The position numbers were made by a program, and so were the translations under genes. Below, piece after piece: positions 23,485 to 32,454 of a stretch of DNA of 32,454 bases (positions within the stretch are counted from its first letter, which is position 1; the number at the start of each line of letters is the position of its first letter). A model generated the notes under the pieces. The model saw nothing but the letters and a program-made list of their open reading frames with translations. It made no database searches and had not been told where the DNA came from. This DNA comes from JAGMXM01 sp964458325 (lineage in GTDB: Bacteria; Verrucomicrobiota; Verrucomicrobiia; Limisphaerales; UBA1319): contig CAYWIM010000053.1 of NCBI GenBank assembly GCA_964458325.1, positions 1 to 32,454 on the forward strand. The letters run 5' to 3'.

Positions 23485-26354
23485 AACAGAACGCTATTCG
23501 GCATAGCTGGCGGCGGGCCGGGCTGTGCGTCCATGCGGCTCTTGCGAGCGTCCTGCTGGCGGCACTGGGAGTGCGGTTGGCGGGCGCCAGCGGATGGATC
23601 GCGCACTCGGCCGGCAAGGCCGATGTTGTCGTGAGCCATTCGGGAGCGGATTACCTCCGTTTTAGCACGGCTGTCTGGGGGCCGAACTGGTCCTGGTCCG
23701 GCATCCAAGGCAACGTCCGTGGCGACCGCGGCGTCACGGCGGGCACGCTGAGCGCAACCGTTGGCAGCGCGCCCCTTCGATTGGGCTTTCGAGCCAGTCA
23801 GACAGCGCCAGACCGGCTCGAGCTGAGCTACGAGCTGACGGCGGAAAGGGACGCGCAGCTGACCATGTTCGCCGTGACGATCGAGCCCGGCAAGGCGTTC
23901 GACGGCCGGGATGTGATCGCAGAATCGGAGACCCACGAGACAGCCCTGCGCTGTCCATTCGGCATACGCGCGATTGGGGAGCAGATCCGCGCGTTGCGGT
24001 GGACGGACGCTGCGGGCGGCCGGATGGCGATGCGCTTGGATCCGCCGTGCGAGATGGCGGCGGACGGTGCGTTGCGGATCCTCCTGGCCAAGGACAGTCT
24101 GGCGGCGGGTGTGGCTCGCCGGCTGGCGGTGACGGTGGAGTTGCCGGAGCCGGCCGACTGGTTTGCGAGCGTCGCGGAGATGCCGGATGCGGACGGGATC
24201 GGGACTTGGTACGCGTGGAGCGCCACGGGCGATGCGCCCGACAGCGTCCTCAGCATGGCCGACTGGCTGGACAAGCCCGCGGGCAAGCACGGCCGGATTC
24301 GGAGCCAGGGCGATCAACTTGTTTACAACGGAAAGCCGATCAAGCTGTGGGGCCTCAACCTCTGCTATGCCGCCTGTTCCCCCGAGAAGGCCATGGCCGA
24401 TAAGCGCGCCGCGTTCTATCCCCGCTACGGCATCAACGCCGTCCGCCTTCACAAGTTCGCCGACGGCGCGGGGTGGAGCGGGATCCAGTCCAAGGAAAGC
24501 GCCGCCGAGTATGATCCTGCCGGGCTGGACCGGATGGATTACCAGGTCGCCCAATTCAAGAAGGCGGGCATTTACGTCAAGCTGTCGGCCCATTTCGGCG
24601 CCATCAAGCTCGGGCCCGCCGACCGGCGCGATGTGCCGTTCCTCGACGAGTTCGGCCGTTTCGATGGCGAGCGCGACAACCGCGTGACCGCACCCCACAG
24701 CGCGTTTTTCTACTCGCCCGAGCTGCAGAAACTTCACATCCGTCAGATCGTCAACCTGCTCGAGCATCGCAATCCGCACACGGGTTTGCGGTATGCCGAG
24801 GATCCGGCGATCTGCGTGGTGGAGATCATCAACGAGCAGAGCGCGCTCTTCTTCACATCCATGGCCCCGCTTCGGCAGAGCGCCACGCTGCGCCGGCAGG
24901 TGGGGGAGCGTTTCTCCGCCTGGCTCGGTAAGAAATACGGCGGCCACGAGGGCTTGGTCAAAGCCTGGGGTGCGAGGGCTCTCGACGGGTTCGAGAAAGA
25001 CGGTTTTCCGGCGGGCGAACACCTGGGCAAAAAGAACATCCTTCCCCTGGGCAACCCTTGGTATTGGGATCCGGATCAGCTTGCGGGTTCGCAGTCGTTT
25101 CGGAGCCGGCGTCTGCTGGACAGCCTCGAGTTTCTCTACGAGCTGCAGTGCGCCGCCTATGATCGGTATACCGCTGCGGTGCGCCAGGCCGGTTACGACG
25201 GCGAGATCATCGGATCGAACTGGCAGGCCGGGCGCGCCTTCAGCCACTACGCCAACCTGCACAGCGACGCTCGAGCCGGCTGGATCGACCGGCACAACTA
25301 CTTCGGCGGAGGCCGAGGCGGCGCCGGCAAGTTCAACGCCGCATCCATGCTCGCCCGCGCCGGATCGGGTTCGCTCAGCTCGGGGCTGCAGCAGGTGGAT
25401 GGCCGGCCATTCTCGCTCAGCGAATGGATCCACGTCTTCCCGAGCGAGTGGGGCGTCGAAGGCCCTGCGATTGTCGGCGCCTATGGCATGGGCCTGCAGG
25501 GCTGGGACGTGTCATTCATGTTCCAGAACGGCGACCGCGCCGCCTTCAGCAGCCAGCTGGGCGGAAGCGCATGGGATGTGGCGGCGCCGCAAATCCTCGG
25601 GGCGTTCCCGGCGATCGCGCGCCAAGTCTTGCGCGGCGACGTGCGGCAGGCGGAGGCCGCCGCCGTCCGAGACGTGCATCTGCCGTCCCTCTTCGAGGGC
25701 CGTCTCGGATTCGACGATGCCGTCCGGCAGGGTTACGACGACAAGGAGTTCGACAGCAGCGCGGCGCCGGCCGCCGCCCTGGCCGCGGTGCGATGCGCGG
25801 TCCGGTTTGCGAGGCAGCCAGGGGAGACGCCCGCGTTCGACCTGCGGCCATTTCAGCAGGACGGCTGGATCGTTTCCTCGACCAAACAGCTGCGATGGAA
25901 GGAGGGCGGCGCCAGCCCGAAGAGCGGCTTTTTCACAATGGATACCGACGGCACACAGGCCGTGATCGGGTTCGCCCGAGGCGAGACGTGCCGGCTGGGC
26001 CAGGTCACCATCACGCCCGAATCGGAGTTTGCGGCGATTTACGTCACGGCGCCGGATCCGGGCGGCGCCATCGCAGCCTCAGGCCGCCTCCTTGTCACGG
26101 CGATGGCCCGCGCCCGCAACACGGGAATGAAATTCAGCGCGAGCGGGGACGAGCTGCTCGACAAGGGCAAAGGCCCCATCCTGATGGAGCCGGTCCGAGC
26201 CACGATCGCCTTCGCGGGCCGCCGGGTGGCCGAGGTCCGATTGCTCGACCACGACGGGCGGCGGACCGGCCGATCCGTGCCCCTATCGGACAACCAGTTT
26301 GCCGTCGATGGCGTTCGTGACCGGACGCCCTATTATGAGGTCTTGATGAAATAG
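23481..26354 (+). CDS. Large secreted clan GH-A-like glycoside hydrolase, family unassigned
   Basis: A 957-residue protein with an N-terminal signal/anchor (AALASVLLAALGVRLAGA). The first ~270 residues are beta-rich without recognised motifs. A TIM-barrel core runs from about 275 (DQLVYNGKPIKLWGLNLCYA) to about 720, with NAVRLHKFADG and YVKLSAHFG strands. A probable acid/base is E452 (VVEIINEQS) and a probable nucleophile is E648 (FSLSEWIHVFPSEWG). Both are placed at the ends of strands 4 and 7, as in clan GH-A. The 196-residue spacing is wide, owing to a large insert. The C-terminal ~230 residues are beta-rich. The gene overlaps the laminarinase by four bases, suggesting sequential action on a beta-glucan. 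I cannot name the GH family. Confidence 0.78.
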   Translation: MKQNAIRHSWRRAGLCVHAALASVLLAALGVRLAGASGWIAHSAGKADVVVSHSGADYLRFSTAVWGPNWSWSGIQGNVRGDRGVTAGTLSATVGSAPLRLGFRASQTAPDRLELSYELTAERDAQLTMFAVTIEPGKAFDGRDVIAESETHETALRCPFGIRAIGEQIRALRWTDAAGGRMAMRLDPPCEMAADGALRILLAKDSLAAGVARRLAVTVELPEPADWFASVAEMPDADGIGTWYAWSATGDAPDSVLSMADWLDKPAGKHGRIRSQGDQLVYNGKPIKLWGLNLCYAACSPEKAMADKRAAFYPRYGINAVRLHKFADGAGWSGIQSKESAAEYDPAGLDRMDYQVAQFKKAGIYVKLSAHFGAIKLGPADRRDVPFLDEFGRFDGERDNRVTAPHSAFFYSPELQKLHIRQIVNLLEHRNPHTGLRYAEDPAICVVEIINEQSALFFTSMAPLRQSATLRRQVGERFSAWLGKKYGGHEGLVKAWGARALDGFEKDGFPAGEHLGKKNILPLGNPWYWDPDQLAGSQSFRSRRLLDSLEFLYELQCAAYDRYTAAVRQAGYDGEIIGSNWQAGRAFSHYANLHSDARAGWIDRHNYFGGGRGGAGKFNAASMLARAGSGSLSSGLQQVDGRPFSLSEWIHVFPSEWGVEGPAIVGAYGMGLQGWDVSFMFQNGDRAAFSSQLGGSAWDVAAPQILGAFPAIARQVLRGDVRQAEAAAVRDVHLPSLFEGRLGFDDAVRQGYDDKEFDSSAAPAAALAAVRCAVRFARQPGETPAFDLRPFQQDGWIVSSTKQLRWKEGGASPKSGFFTMDTDGTQAVIGFARGETCRLGQVTITPESEFAAIYVTAPDPGGAIAASGRLLVTAMARARNTGMKFSASGDELLDKGKGPILMEPVRATIAFAGRRVAEVRLLDHDGRRTGRSVPLSDNQFAVDGVRDRTPYYEVLMK

Positions 26355-26380
26355 GGGCACAATGCCCGCCATCTCAGCTG

Positions 26381-26554
26381 TCAGCGCGACGCCCTTCCCA
26401 GGAGATACCAGAACAGCATCAGCGCCACGAGCGACAAGACCCCCACCGGCATGCCCTCGCGCAGGAACCACTCGCGCGGGTCCTCGATCCTGCCCCTGCA
26501 GCTTCGCCAGTAGATGACGAAGATCAGCGCCCAGAATGCCAGGACGTATTTCAT
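26381..26554 (-). CDS. Small two-helix membrane protein of unknown function
   Basis: The real gene is probably the 57-residue protein from ATG 26554 (MKYVLAFWALIFVIYWRSCR...), although the frame is open to 26734. It has one hydrophobic segment at residues ~3-16, a charged loop (RGRIEDPREWF) and a second segment at ~36-52 (VGVLSLVALMLFWYLLG), so both ends should be on the same side of the membrane. It lies 55 bases downstream of the giant beta-strand-repeat gene on the same strand. Proteins of this shape are hard to assign. Coding status rests on the strongly patterned hydrophobicity. Confidence 0.5.
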   Translation of the reverse strand: MKYVLAFWALIFVIYWRSCRGRIEDPREWFLREGMPVGVLSLVALMLFWYLLGRASR

Positions 26555-26609
26555 CCGGGCATCACTCGTGGCAGCACGGGCCGGCTCCGCATCCAACGAA
26601 TGCAGCTCT

Positions 26610-29600
26610 TCATGGATACACGAGCCGATAGAACACCGTGGCGTTGTTGGTATCGATCTGGAAACGGATCTGATTGGTTGCGGTCGATCCGGGCACGGTG
26701 AACCACTGGGTGGTGATGCCCACCGAGATGGCATTGGTTTGAGACTCGAGCCGCCAGCCGGTGTAGGCCTCGGGCCAGGAGAGGTTGATGTGGCCCGACG
26801 AAACCGAGAATTCGAGATCGGTCGGTGTGGTCGGGATCGCCGGGTTGGCGGCGGACACGCGGATGGTGCCGTTAACGGCCAGGTTCGAGGTGTCCCAGGT
26901 GACGATCTGGTCCGGCGTCAGAGACAGCAGCGTGAAGCTGCCGCTGTAGCCGGACGCGCTGAACAGATGGAAGGTATCGTCGATCTCGAGAGGGGCGCCG
27001 GTGTTGGTCACAGCCAGCGTGCCGGCAAAGGCGATCGGGCTGCCCGCGACGGTGATCAGGTCTGCCTGAGGGCTGCCGCCATTCCGGTCGATCTCGGCCA
27101 CAACGGTTCCGTTCAGGACGGGGGACGAGTTCAGTGTGAGAGCGCCAATGCTGGCGCCCGCGCCGATCGCGCCTCCGGCATCGACGGTGACCACACCGTT
27201 GACGATGCCGTTGCCGCCCAGGATCGCGCCTGACCTGACGATGGCGGTCCCGGGGAGCTGCCCGTTGACGACGAGGGCGCCGTCCTGGACGATGGTCGGG
27301 CCTGTGTAGCTGTTGTTGCCGGTCAGCGTGAGCGTGCCCGCGCCGAGCTTGATCAGGCCGCCATTGCCGCCGCCATCCAGGAGCGGTTGGGCGATGGTGA
27401 TGCCGTAGCTGGCGGTATCGATGACGGCTCCGCCGGCGAGAACGTTCGCCGCGCCCAACCCGGCCATGAAGTCCGCGTTGTTGGCGCTGGCAGTGAGCAC
27501 GCCGCCGTTGAAGTTGAGCGTGCTCGAAGCGCCCACCCCGCCAGCCTGGTAAATGCGAGGAGCGACCAGGGTACCGCCGTCGAGGTTGACCGTGCCGATG
27601 CCGGTCCCTGTATGGCCGATGGAGATGCCGCCGGCGGACGTGACCGTGCCGGTGTTCGTGACAGTGAGCGTGCCGGCGCCTTCCTCGCCAATGATCAGCA
27701 GCTGGCCGGCGCCCGTCTGGTTGAACGTGCCGGCGGAGACGGTCATGGTTCCAATCCCGCCTTCGTAGCGGCCCACCACGGGGTAGCCGCCGCAGCTGGC
27801 GATCCCGCCGGATTGGTTCCATGTGCCGTTGCCATAGGCGCCGATCTGGAAGTTGTTGGGGATTTCGAACGTGCCCCCTGACAGGTTGTAGACACCCACG
27901 GCAGACGCGTTGTTGGCGATGCGCCAGTCGGCTCCGCCCGAGGCGGACTTGCCCATATACCCGCCGAACTGGTTCACAACGCCCATGCTGTTGGCGCCTT
28001 TGGCGACATAGAGCGTCAGACAGAGGTTGGTGGCGTTGTCGTACATGGACAATGTGCCGTCGCCGTTTTGGATATCGCCCAGGTTGTAGTCGTCGGGGGT
28101 TCGGACAGTGGCCTGATTGGACAGGACCATGGTGGCCTTGCCGGAATTGCCCAGGGCGAACCACCCGCCATTGAGCGTGATCCGGCTGCTGTCCGTGAGG
28201 CGGATCGTTGCGTCGGCGCCGACGCTTTCGCCCAGGAAGCATTGGCCCCCGCTGGTCAGGGACGAATTGCCCGAGAGGGTCAATACCGGGAAGCTCGAGT
28301 TGCCCTCGATGTTGTTCGCGTAGCCCATCGAGAAATTGCCGATGGTCATGACCGAATTGTGGAGCTCGAGCCTGGAGGAGCTGCCGACGGTGCCGTTGCC
28401 GCGGTCGATGGCCAGCCAGGACGAAACGCCCAGGCTGGTATTGGTCAGAATCATGACGCCGGCGTTGACCTGATCGTATCCGATCCAGAGCTCGCCATTG
28501 ATCCGGTTGGTCTGGAGGTAGCTGCCGGGCGCGCCGGCGCCGCCGTCGAGAATGACGGTTCCCTGGCCGACGCGATAGCCGCCGCCGGACAGGACGTTGG
28601 TGCCCAGGTGCGCATAGGCGAGGGTGCTGGGCCCGCTCTTGGCGAACAAGCCGGTGGTGGCGGTGATCTCGCCATGGAGGGTCAGATCGCTCGAGACCGA
28701 CAAGGTGCCGCCCCCGGCCACGGCATAGCCGCGATCGGTGGCAGCGGCGGGTCCCGCGTAGCTCAATCCGCCGCCGGCGAACACGAGGTTGGTCGGGCTC
28801 GATGAGGATGCGCCTACGCTGCTGGGCTGGCCCCCATTGGCCAAATTGGTCGCCAGGAGCGTGCTTCCAGCCAGGAATGTGCGGCCTGTGTACGTGTTGG
28901 CGCCAAAGACGCTGACCTGATCGGTGCTGGGACCAAATGTCGACAGAGCGCCGCCGGCGAGCATGGGCTCGACGACGCCCTGATCGAGGTGGAAGCTGGA
29001 CGCCGTGATCGTGGTGGGGCCGGAGATTGTGCCGTTGGCCACGGTGACCGAGCCGAACTTCTGCGCATTCGCGCCCAGGCTCAGCGTGCTGGCGTTGCTC
29101 AGGACCAGGGCGCTGTTGGCGCCGAGGTTGTTGGGAACCGTGGTGATCAGAGTGCCGCCTCCATCGATCAGCGTCCTTCCGCTGTAGCTGTTGTTGGTGG
29201 TGTTGATCGTGAGCGAAGCGGCGCCCCGCTTGACCAGGCTCGAATTGCCCGTGATCCGGCCGGCGCCGTTGAACGAGTAGTCGTGGATGCTGTTATCGAC
29301 GACGATCGCCCCGGGGGCGACATTGGTCACGAGGTTCACGCTTGTGGTTCCGAGCGCCTGGTCATCGAACAGGACGCTGCTGGATTGGTAGAAGTAATCC
29401 GGCAGCATCGAGGCCTGGTCGATCCAGTTGGTGGTGCCCTCGACATCCCAGGTCCCGCCGGCCAATCCCTCCCAACGCGGCAGTTTGACCGAGGTCACGA
29501 CGATGCCGATATGCTTCGGCATCGCCGCCGTGTTGTTGGTCAGGTAGCCGAACACACCGGGCGGGAGATCGCCGAGGACGACGGCGCCGGATCCACCCAG

Positions 29601-32454
29601 AGTGTCGTAGGAGATCAGAGGAATCTCCCCGACGGCCACCGCGCTCGAGGGCTCGACGTTGAGGATGACAATCCCGTTGGCCGTGAATGTCCCGCCGACA
29701 TTGATGGGGGCAATGGACGGATTGCCGAAGCTGCCCAAGCCGATCGTGATCGTGGCGCCCGTGGTTCCTCCGACCGTCAGATTGAACGGGTTGATGTCCT
29801 CGTTGAGGGCATCCTGGACCCCGACCGAGAGCTCGGTGCCATCGGCCATCGTGATGTCGCCCATGCCGCCGCCGCGGGTGGTCGTGATCAAGGCGCCTTC
29901 GCTGACGATTGTGGGGCCGGCGTATCCGGCATAACCCGAGATTGTCAGCGTGCCCGCGCCGAGCTTGGTGAGCCCGCCGCCGCCGCCCATGTCCCAAATA
30001 TCCTGGGCGATGGTAATGTCATTGCCCGCGGTATCGATCCGGGCCCCGCCGGCGCCCAGATAGACGCCGGAGATGCCCGACATGAAATCGCTGGAGGCAT
30101 CCGGGCCCGCGACCAGCGTCCCGCCATTGAAAATGAAGCTCGAGGCGCCGCCCGGCGCCGCCGTCCACACCTGGCGCGTGACGATCGTTCCGCCGTCCAG
30201 GTTGACCCCGCTGACGGCTGTCGGGGAACCGGCCAGGCGGAGCCGCCCCTCGAGTTTGACCAGGCCGGTCCCGCTGACCGTCAGCGTGCCGTTGCCTTCC
30301 TCGCCGACAATCAGATCGGTTGTGCCGTTCGTCTGCGCGAATGTGCCGCCCGAGATATTGAGCGCACCGATGCCGGAAGAGAAGCGGCCGATGGAAGGCC
30401 AATTGCCCGCGGTGAAGACGCCGCCGCTCAGGTTGACGGTGCCCTCGCCGTATTGGCCGATCTGGACGTTTGCGCCTGGAGCGGTGAACGACCCGCCGGA
30501 CATGTTCAGGACACCGATCGAGCCGGCCGCCTTGCCAATGAAGGTCGCGCCTGCGGTCACGGCGGCGTTGTCCTGGATATCGAGCTGGCCGATCGAAAAC
30601 GCCAGGTCGGACACGTTGAAATCGCCGGTCGAGTAATAGGCGGCATTGTCCTGGATGACCATGCTGCCCATGCCGCCCGCGGCGGCGGTGGTTCCTGCGC
30701 CTTGCCCGATCGAGGTGTAGCCGCCGGAGTTGGTGATGACCGCCGAGTCGGCCATATAGAGGGCGCCGGTGGCGCCCGAAGCCAGCCCGAGCAGGAGGCG
30801 GGTGGTCCGGATCCACGAGGCGCCGTTCAGGTAAGCGGTCGCGCTCGAGCCTGCGCTCTCGGCGAGATACATAAAGCCAGGCATATAAATCGTCGAGGCC
30901 CCGTTCAAGGTGAGAACCTGGCTCGAGAGATTGGGCAGGCCAGAGCTGTAGCCCAGCGCCAGGCCGTTGGCGGAGATCAAGAGATTGCCATTGTGGAGGG
31001 TGAGGCTCGAGGTGTTCCCGACCGCGCCGTTTCCGCGGCCGACGCTGAAATACGAATCAGAAATCAGAGTGGCGTTGGAAATGACGGCATGGGCGCCGTA
31101 ATCGGGGGTGCCACCCACGAAGAACTCGCTCAGGTTGCGGTTGGTCTGGCCGCCGGCGGTTCCGTCAAAGACGACGGTGCCGCGCGCGACAACGTAGCCG
31201 GGGAAGATGCCGCCGGAGAGCGAATTGGAGCCGGAGCCGGCGTAGGTGAGGGTTCCGGGGCCGGTCTTGGTCATCGCGCCTGAGGTGCTGGCAGCGACCG
31301 GGCCCGTCAGGGTCAGGGCGTTCTGGACCTCGATGGCACTGTTGGTTTGCGTGACGAAGTAGCCGCGATTGATGGTGGCCGGCGCGCCCTGGAAGCTCAG
31401 GGTGCCGCCGGCGAAAACCAGGTTGGTCGGATCCGCGCTCGAGGCGCCGATGGGGCTGGGAATGCCGCCGTTGGCAAGGTTGGACACGACCACCTTTCCG
31501 CCGGCCAGCACGGTGGGCCCCGTGTAATCGTTCGCGAGGGTGCCGCCGAGTGTCAGCGTGCCGGTGCCCGCCTTGGTCAGCCCTCCGAGACCCGTGATTT
31601 TGCCGGTGCCGGCGAATGTGTAGTCTTTTGCGGAATGAACGGCCAGGATGGCGGCGGGCGACACGGTGCTGGCAATGTTCACGCTGGTGCTTCCGGTGGC
31701 GTTGTCGCCGAACAGGACGCTGGCGCCGTCGGCGAACGTGGCCGGGGTCGCGCCCAGGATCCAGTTCGAGGTGGCCGCATCCCAGTTGCCGTTCACGGTA
31801 CCGCTCCAGGCGAGCGTGCTCGCATCGCTGGCATCGAGGGGGCCGGCGAGGTAGTTGCGCCGGACCTCCGAGCCGCTGAGAACACGGTTGTAAATGCGGA
31901 ACTCGCGGTAGCTGGCCTGGGCGTTGGCGTCGCGCCATCCGGAGCGGCCCAGCCAGTTGTTGACGTCCACAATGGCGCTCATCTTGGCCCCGGCATTGAA
32001 CTGCCCGACCTGGATGCCCTCATGGTAGAGCTTGATCGTGTCGCTGGATTCGTCCCAGGTCAGGACGATGTGCTTTCGGGCTCCGATCAGCCGCGCCGAG
32101 ATGGTCTTGTTGCCGACGGCGCCGCGGACGCCGGATTGGTCCTGGTTGCTGCCGATCTGGGCGGGCAGAACGATGCCGTTGGCGCCGTCGTAGGCCGCGC
32201 TGCTGCCGGGGCCGGCAATCTCGCCAATGGTGCTGCTGCCGAAGTAAAGCAGCTCGACCCAGTTGTTGGCCGCCCGGTACGTCGCCCACAGCTCGAAGGT
32301 CACCTGCCCCGGGCCGCCATTGTTCGCGCTCAAGGACGAGAGCAGGCCGTTGGGCAGGTCCACGTAGCTGTTGGTCATGTAGCTCTGGCTGCCGTAGCTG
32401 GTGAGGATCAGATGGTCGCCATCGAACGCGGGCAGGGCGCCGGGGACATCCAAG
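26610..32454 (-). CDS. Giant autotransporter-associated beta-strand-repeat protein with LamG-like domain (5' end outside window)
   Basis: At least 1947 residues are visible, and the frame continues past the right edge, so the N-terminus and signal are missing. The first ~215 visible residues are a LamG/concanavalin-like domain (QVTFELWATYRAANNW, ASYREFRIYNRVLSGSEVRR). The rest is beta-strand repeat: GLTKAGTGTLTLGG, SLVKRGAASLTINT, GLTKLGAGTLTISG and GLIKLGAGTLTLTG, each followed by Y(S/T/A)G(P/R)T. The repeat region consists of two long similar halves (about 31800-29840 and 29480-27230). The final ~75 residues (INLSWPEAYTGWRLESQTNA to VFYRLVYP) match a conserved end module of verrucomicrobial repeat proteins. 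No outer-membrane barrel is present at the C-terminus. It is probably a surface or extracellular adhesin/scaffold, by inference. Confidence 0.88.
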   Translation of the reverse strand, partial: LDVPGALPAFDGDHLILTSYGSQSYMTNSYVDLPNGLLSSLSANNGGPGQVTFELWATYRAANNWVELLYFGSSTIGEIAGPGSSAAYDGANGIVLPAQIGSNQDQSGVRGAVGNKTISARLIGARKHIVLTWDESSDTIKLYHEGIQVGQFNAGAKMSAIVDVNNWLGRSGWRDANAQASYREFRIYNRVLSGSEVRRNYLAGPLDASDASTLAWSGTVNGNWDAATSNWILGATPATFADGASVLFGDNATGSTSVNIASTVSPAAILAVHSAKDYTFAGTGKITGLGGLTKAGTGTLTLGGTLANDYTGPTVLAGGKVVVSNLANGGIPSPIGASSADPTNLVFAGGTLSFQGAPATINRGYFVTQTNSAIEVQNALTLTGPVAASTSGAMTKTGPGTLTYAGSGSNSLSGGIFPGYVVARGTVVFDGTAGGQTNRNLSEFFVGGTPDYGAHAVISNATLISDSYFSVGRGNGAVGNTSSLTLHNGNLLISANGLALGYSSGLPNLSSQVLTLNGASTIYMPGFMYLAESAGSSATAYLNGASWIRTTRLLLGLASGATGALYMADSAVITNSGGYTSIGQGAGTTAAAGGMGSMVIQDNAAYYSTGDFNVSDLAFSIGQLDIQDNAAVTAGATFIGKAAGSIGVLNMSGGSFTAPGANVQIGQYGEGTVNLSGGVFTAGNWPSIGRFSSGIGALNISGGTFAQTNGTTDLIVGEEGNGTLTVSGTGLVKLEGRLRLAGSPTAVSGVNLDGGTIVTRQVWTAAPGGASSFIFNGGTLVAGPDASSDFMSGISGVYLGAGGARIDTAGNDITIAQDIWDMGGGGGLTKLGAGTLTISGYAGYAGPTIVSEGALITTTRGGGMGDITMADGTELSVGVQDALNEDINPFNLTVGGTTGATITIGLGSFGNPSIAPINVGGTFTANGIVILNVEPSSAVAVGEIPLISYDTLGGSGAVVLGDLPPGVFGYLTNNTAAMPKHIGIVVTSVKLPRWEGLAGGTWDVEGTTNWIDQASMLPDYFYQSSSVLFDDQALGTTSVNLVTNVAPGAIVVDNSIHDYSFNGAGRITGNSSLVKRGAASLTINTTNNSYSGRTLIDGGGTLITTVPNNLGANSALVLSNASTLSLGANAQKFGSVTVANGTISGPTTITASSFHLDQGVVEPMLAGGALSTFGPSTDQVSVFGANTYTGRTFLAGSTLLATNLANGGQPSSVGASSSSPTNLVFAGGGLSYAGPAAATDRGYAVAGGGTLSVSSDLTLHGEITATTGLFAKSGPSTLAYAHLGTNVLSGGGYRVGQGTVILDGGAGAPGSYLQTNRINGELWIGYDQVNAGVMILTNTSLGVSSWLAIDRGNGTVGSSSRLELHNSVMTIGNFSMGYANNIEGNSSFPVLTLSGNSSLTSGGQCFLGESVGADATIRLTDSSRITLNGGWFALGNSGKATMVLSNQATVRTPDDYNLGDIQNGDGTLSMYDNATNLCLTLYVAKGANSMGVVNQFGGYMGKSASGGADWRIANNASAVGVYNLSGGTFEIPNNFQIGAYGNGTWNQSGGIASCGGYPVVGRYEGGIGTMTVSAGTFNQTGAGQLLIIGEEGAGTLTVTNTGTVTSAGGISIGHTGTGIGTVNLDGGTLVAPRIYQAGGVGASSTLNFNGGVLTASANNADFMAGLGAANVLAGGAVIDTASYGITIAQPLLDGGGNGGLIKLGAGTLTLTGNNSYTGPTIVQDGALVVNGQLPGTAIVRSGAILGGNGIVNGVVTVDAGGAIGAGASIGALTLNSSPVLNGTVVAEIDRNGGSPQADLITVAGSPIAFAGTLAVTNTGAPLEIDDTFHLFSASGYSGSFTLLSLTPDQIVTWDTSNLAVNGTIRVSAANPAIPTTPTDLEFSVSSGHINLSWPEAYTGWRLESQTNAISVGITTQWFTVPGSTATNQIRFQIDTNNATVFYRLVYP

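Noticed and set aside
23391..25433. 680-residue open frame on the minus strand
   Set aside because: It is opposite the laminarinase end and the GH-A-like gene, without motifs.
28989..31283. 764-residue open frame on the plus strand
   Set aside because: It is antisense to the beta-strand repeats, and its apparent pattern is the mirror of those repeats.
26610..32454. PEP-CTERM or LPXTG sorting signal in the giant repeat protein
   Set aside because: The C-terminus has neither the motif, a transmembrane helix nor a basic tail.
1..32454. CRISPR array, tRNA, rRNA or intact insertion sequence
   Set aside because: No regularly spaced direct repeats, no tRNA-like cloverleaf and no transposase-like protein were seen on either strand.

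Overview
The window looks like a piece of a GC-rich Verrucomicrobiota chromosome, perhaps of the Limisphaerales/Pedosphaera type. This is inferred from protein style, not from a marker gene. The signs are: many secreted enzymes with Sec or Tat signals; Tat-exported sugar isomerases and Gfo/Idh proteins; a formylglycine sulfatase; a very large autotransporter-associated beta-strand-repeat protein; and recurring 'STN...W...FYR' type C-terminal modules. There are no rRNA, tRNA, CRISPR or intact insertion-sequence genes.

Layout. (1) 1-5562, plus strand: the C-terminal part of a FAD-dependent oxidoreductase, two unrecognised secreted proteins, and a 789-aa protein that joins a nitrilase-type amidohydrolase to a clan GH-A-like glycoside hydrolase. 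A 30-bp perfect palindrome closes the block. (2) 5672-6991, minus strand: a secreted sulfatase. (3) 7340-8314, minus strand: a lower-GC gene with a PD-(D/E)XK-like N-terminus and a RAMA domain, probably acquired and probably linked to modified-DNA recognition. (4) 8588-15582, plus strand: a tightly packed run of GH84 O-GlcNAcase, GNAT acetyltransferase and PTS EIIC (both junctions are ATGA overlaps), then an exported Gfo/Idh/MocA protein and a three-part GH-A-like/LamG-like/GH16 enzyme. (5) 15686-16627, minus strand: a Tat-exported sugar isomerase/epimerase-like protein. (6) 16784-21944, plus strand: two secreted beta-helix proteins. (7) 21988-22342, minus strand: a ParD antitoxin followed by only the first 27 codons of a ParE toxin. 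(8) 22579-26354, plus strand: a GH16 laminarinase overlapping a 957-aa GH-A-like hydrolase. (9) 26381-32454, minus strand: the giant beta-strand-repeat protein, cut by the window edge, and a small two-helix membrane protein downstream of it.

Functionally, most of the window is a polysaccharide-degradation region aimed at marine- or gel-type polymers: GH16 of agarase/porphyranase type, laminarinase, sulfatase and beta-helix lyase-like proteins.

The most striking part is 8588-12092. The GH84 protein resembles animal O-GlcNAcase block by block, and the next, translationally coupled gene is an acetyltransferase of the kind that forms the C-terminal domain of human OGA. The region therefore reads as a split version of the human two-domain enzyme, followed by a chitobiose/cellobiose-type EIIC in which the usual His of the GIHG motif is Asn. 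Other notable items are the nitrilase-glycosidase fusion, the RAMA nuclease, the eroded toxin and two families of intergenic hairpin repeats.
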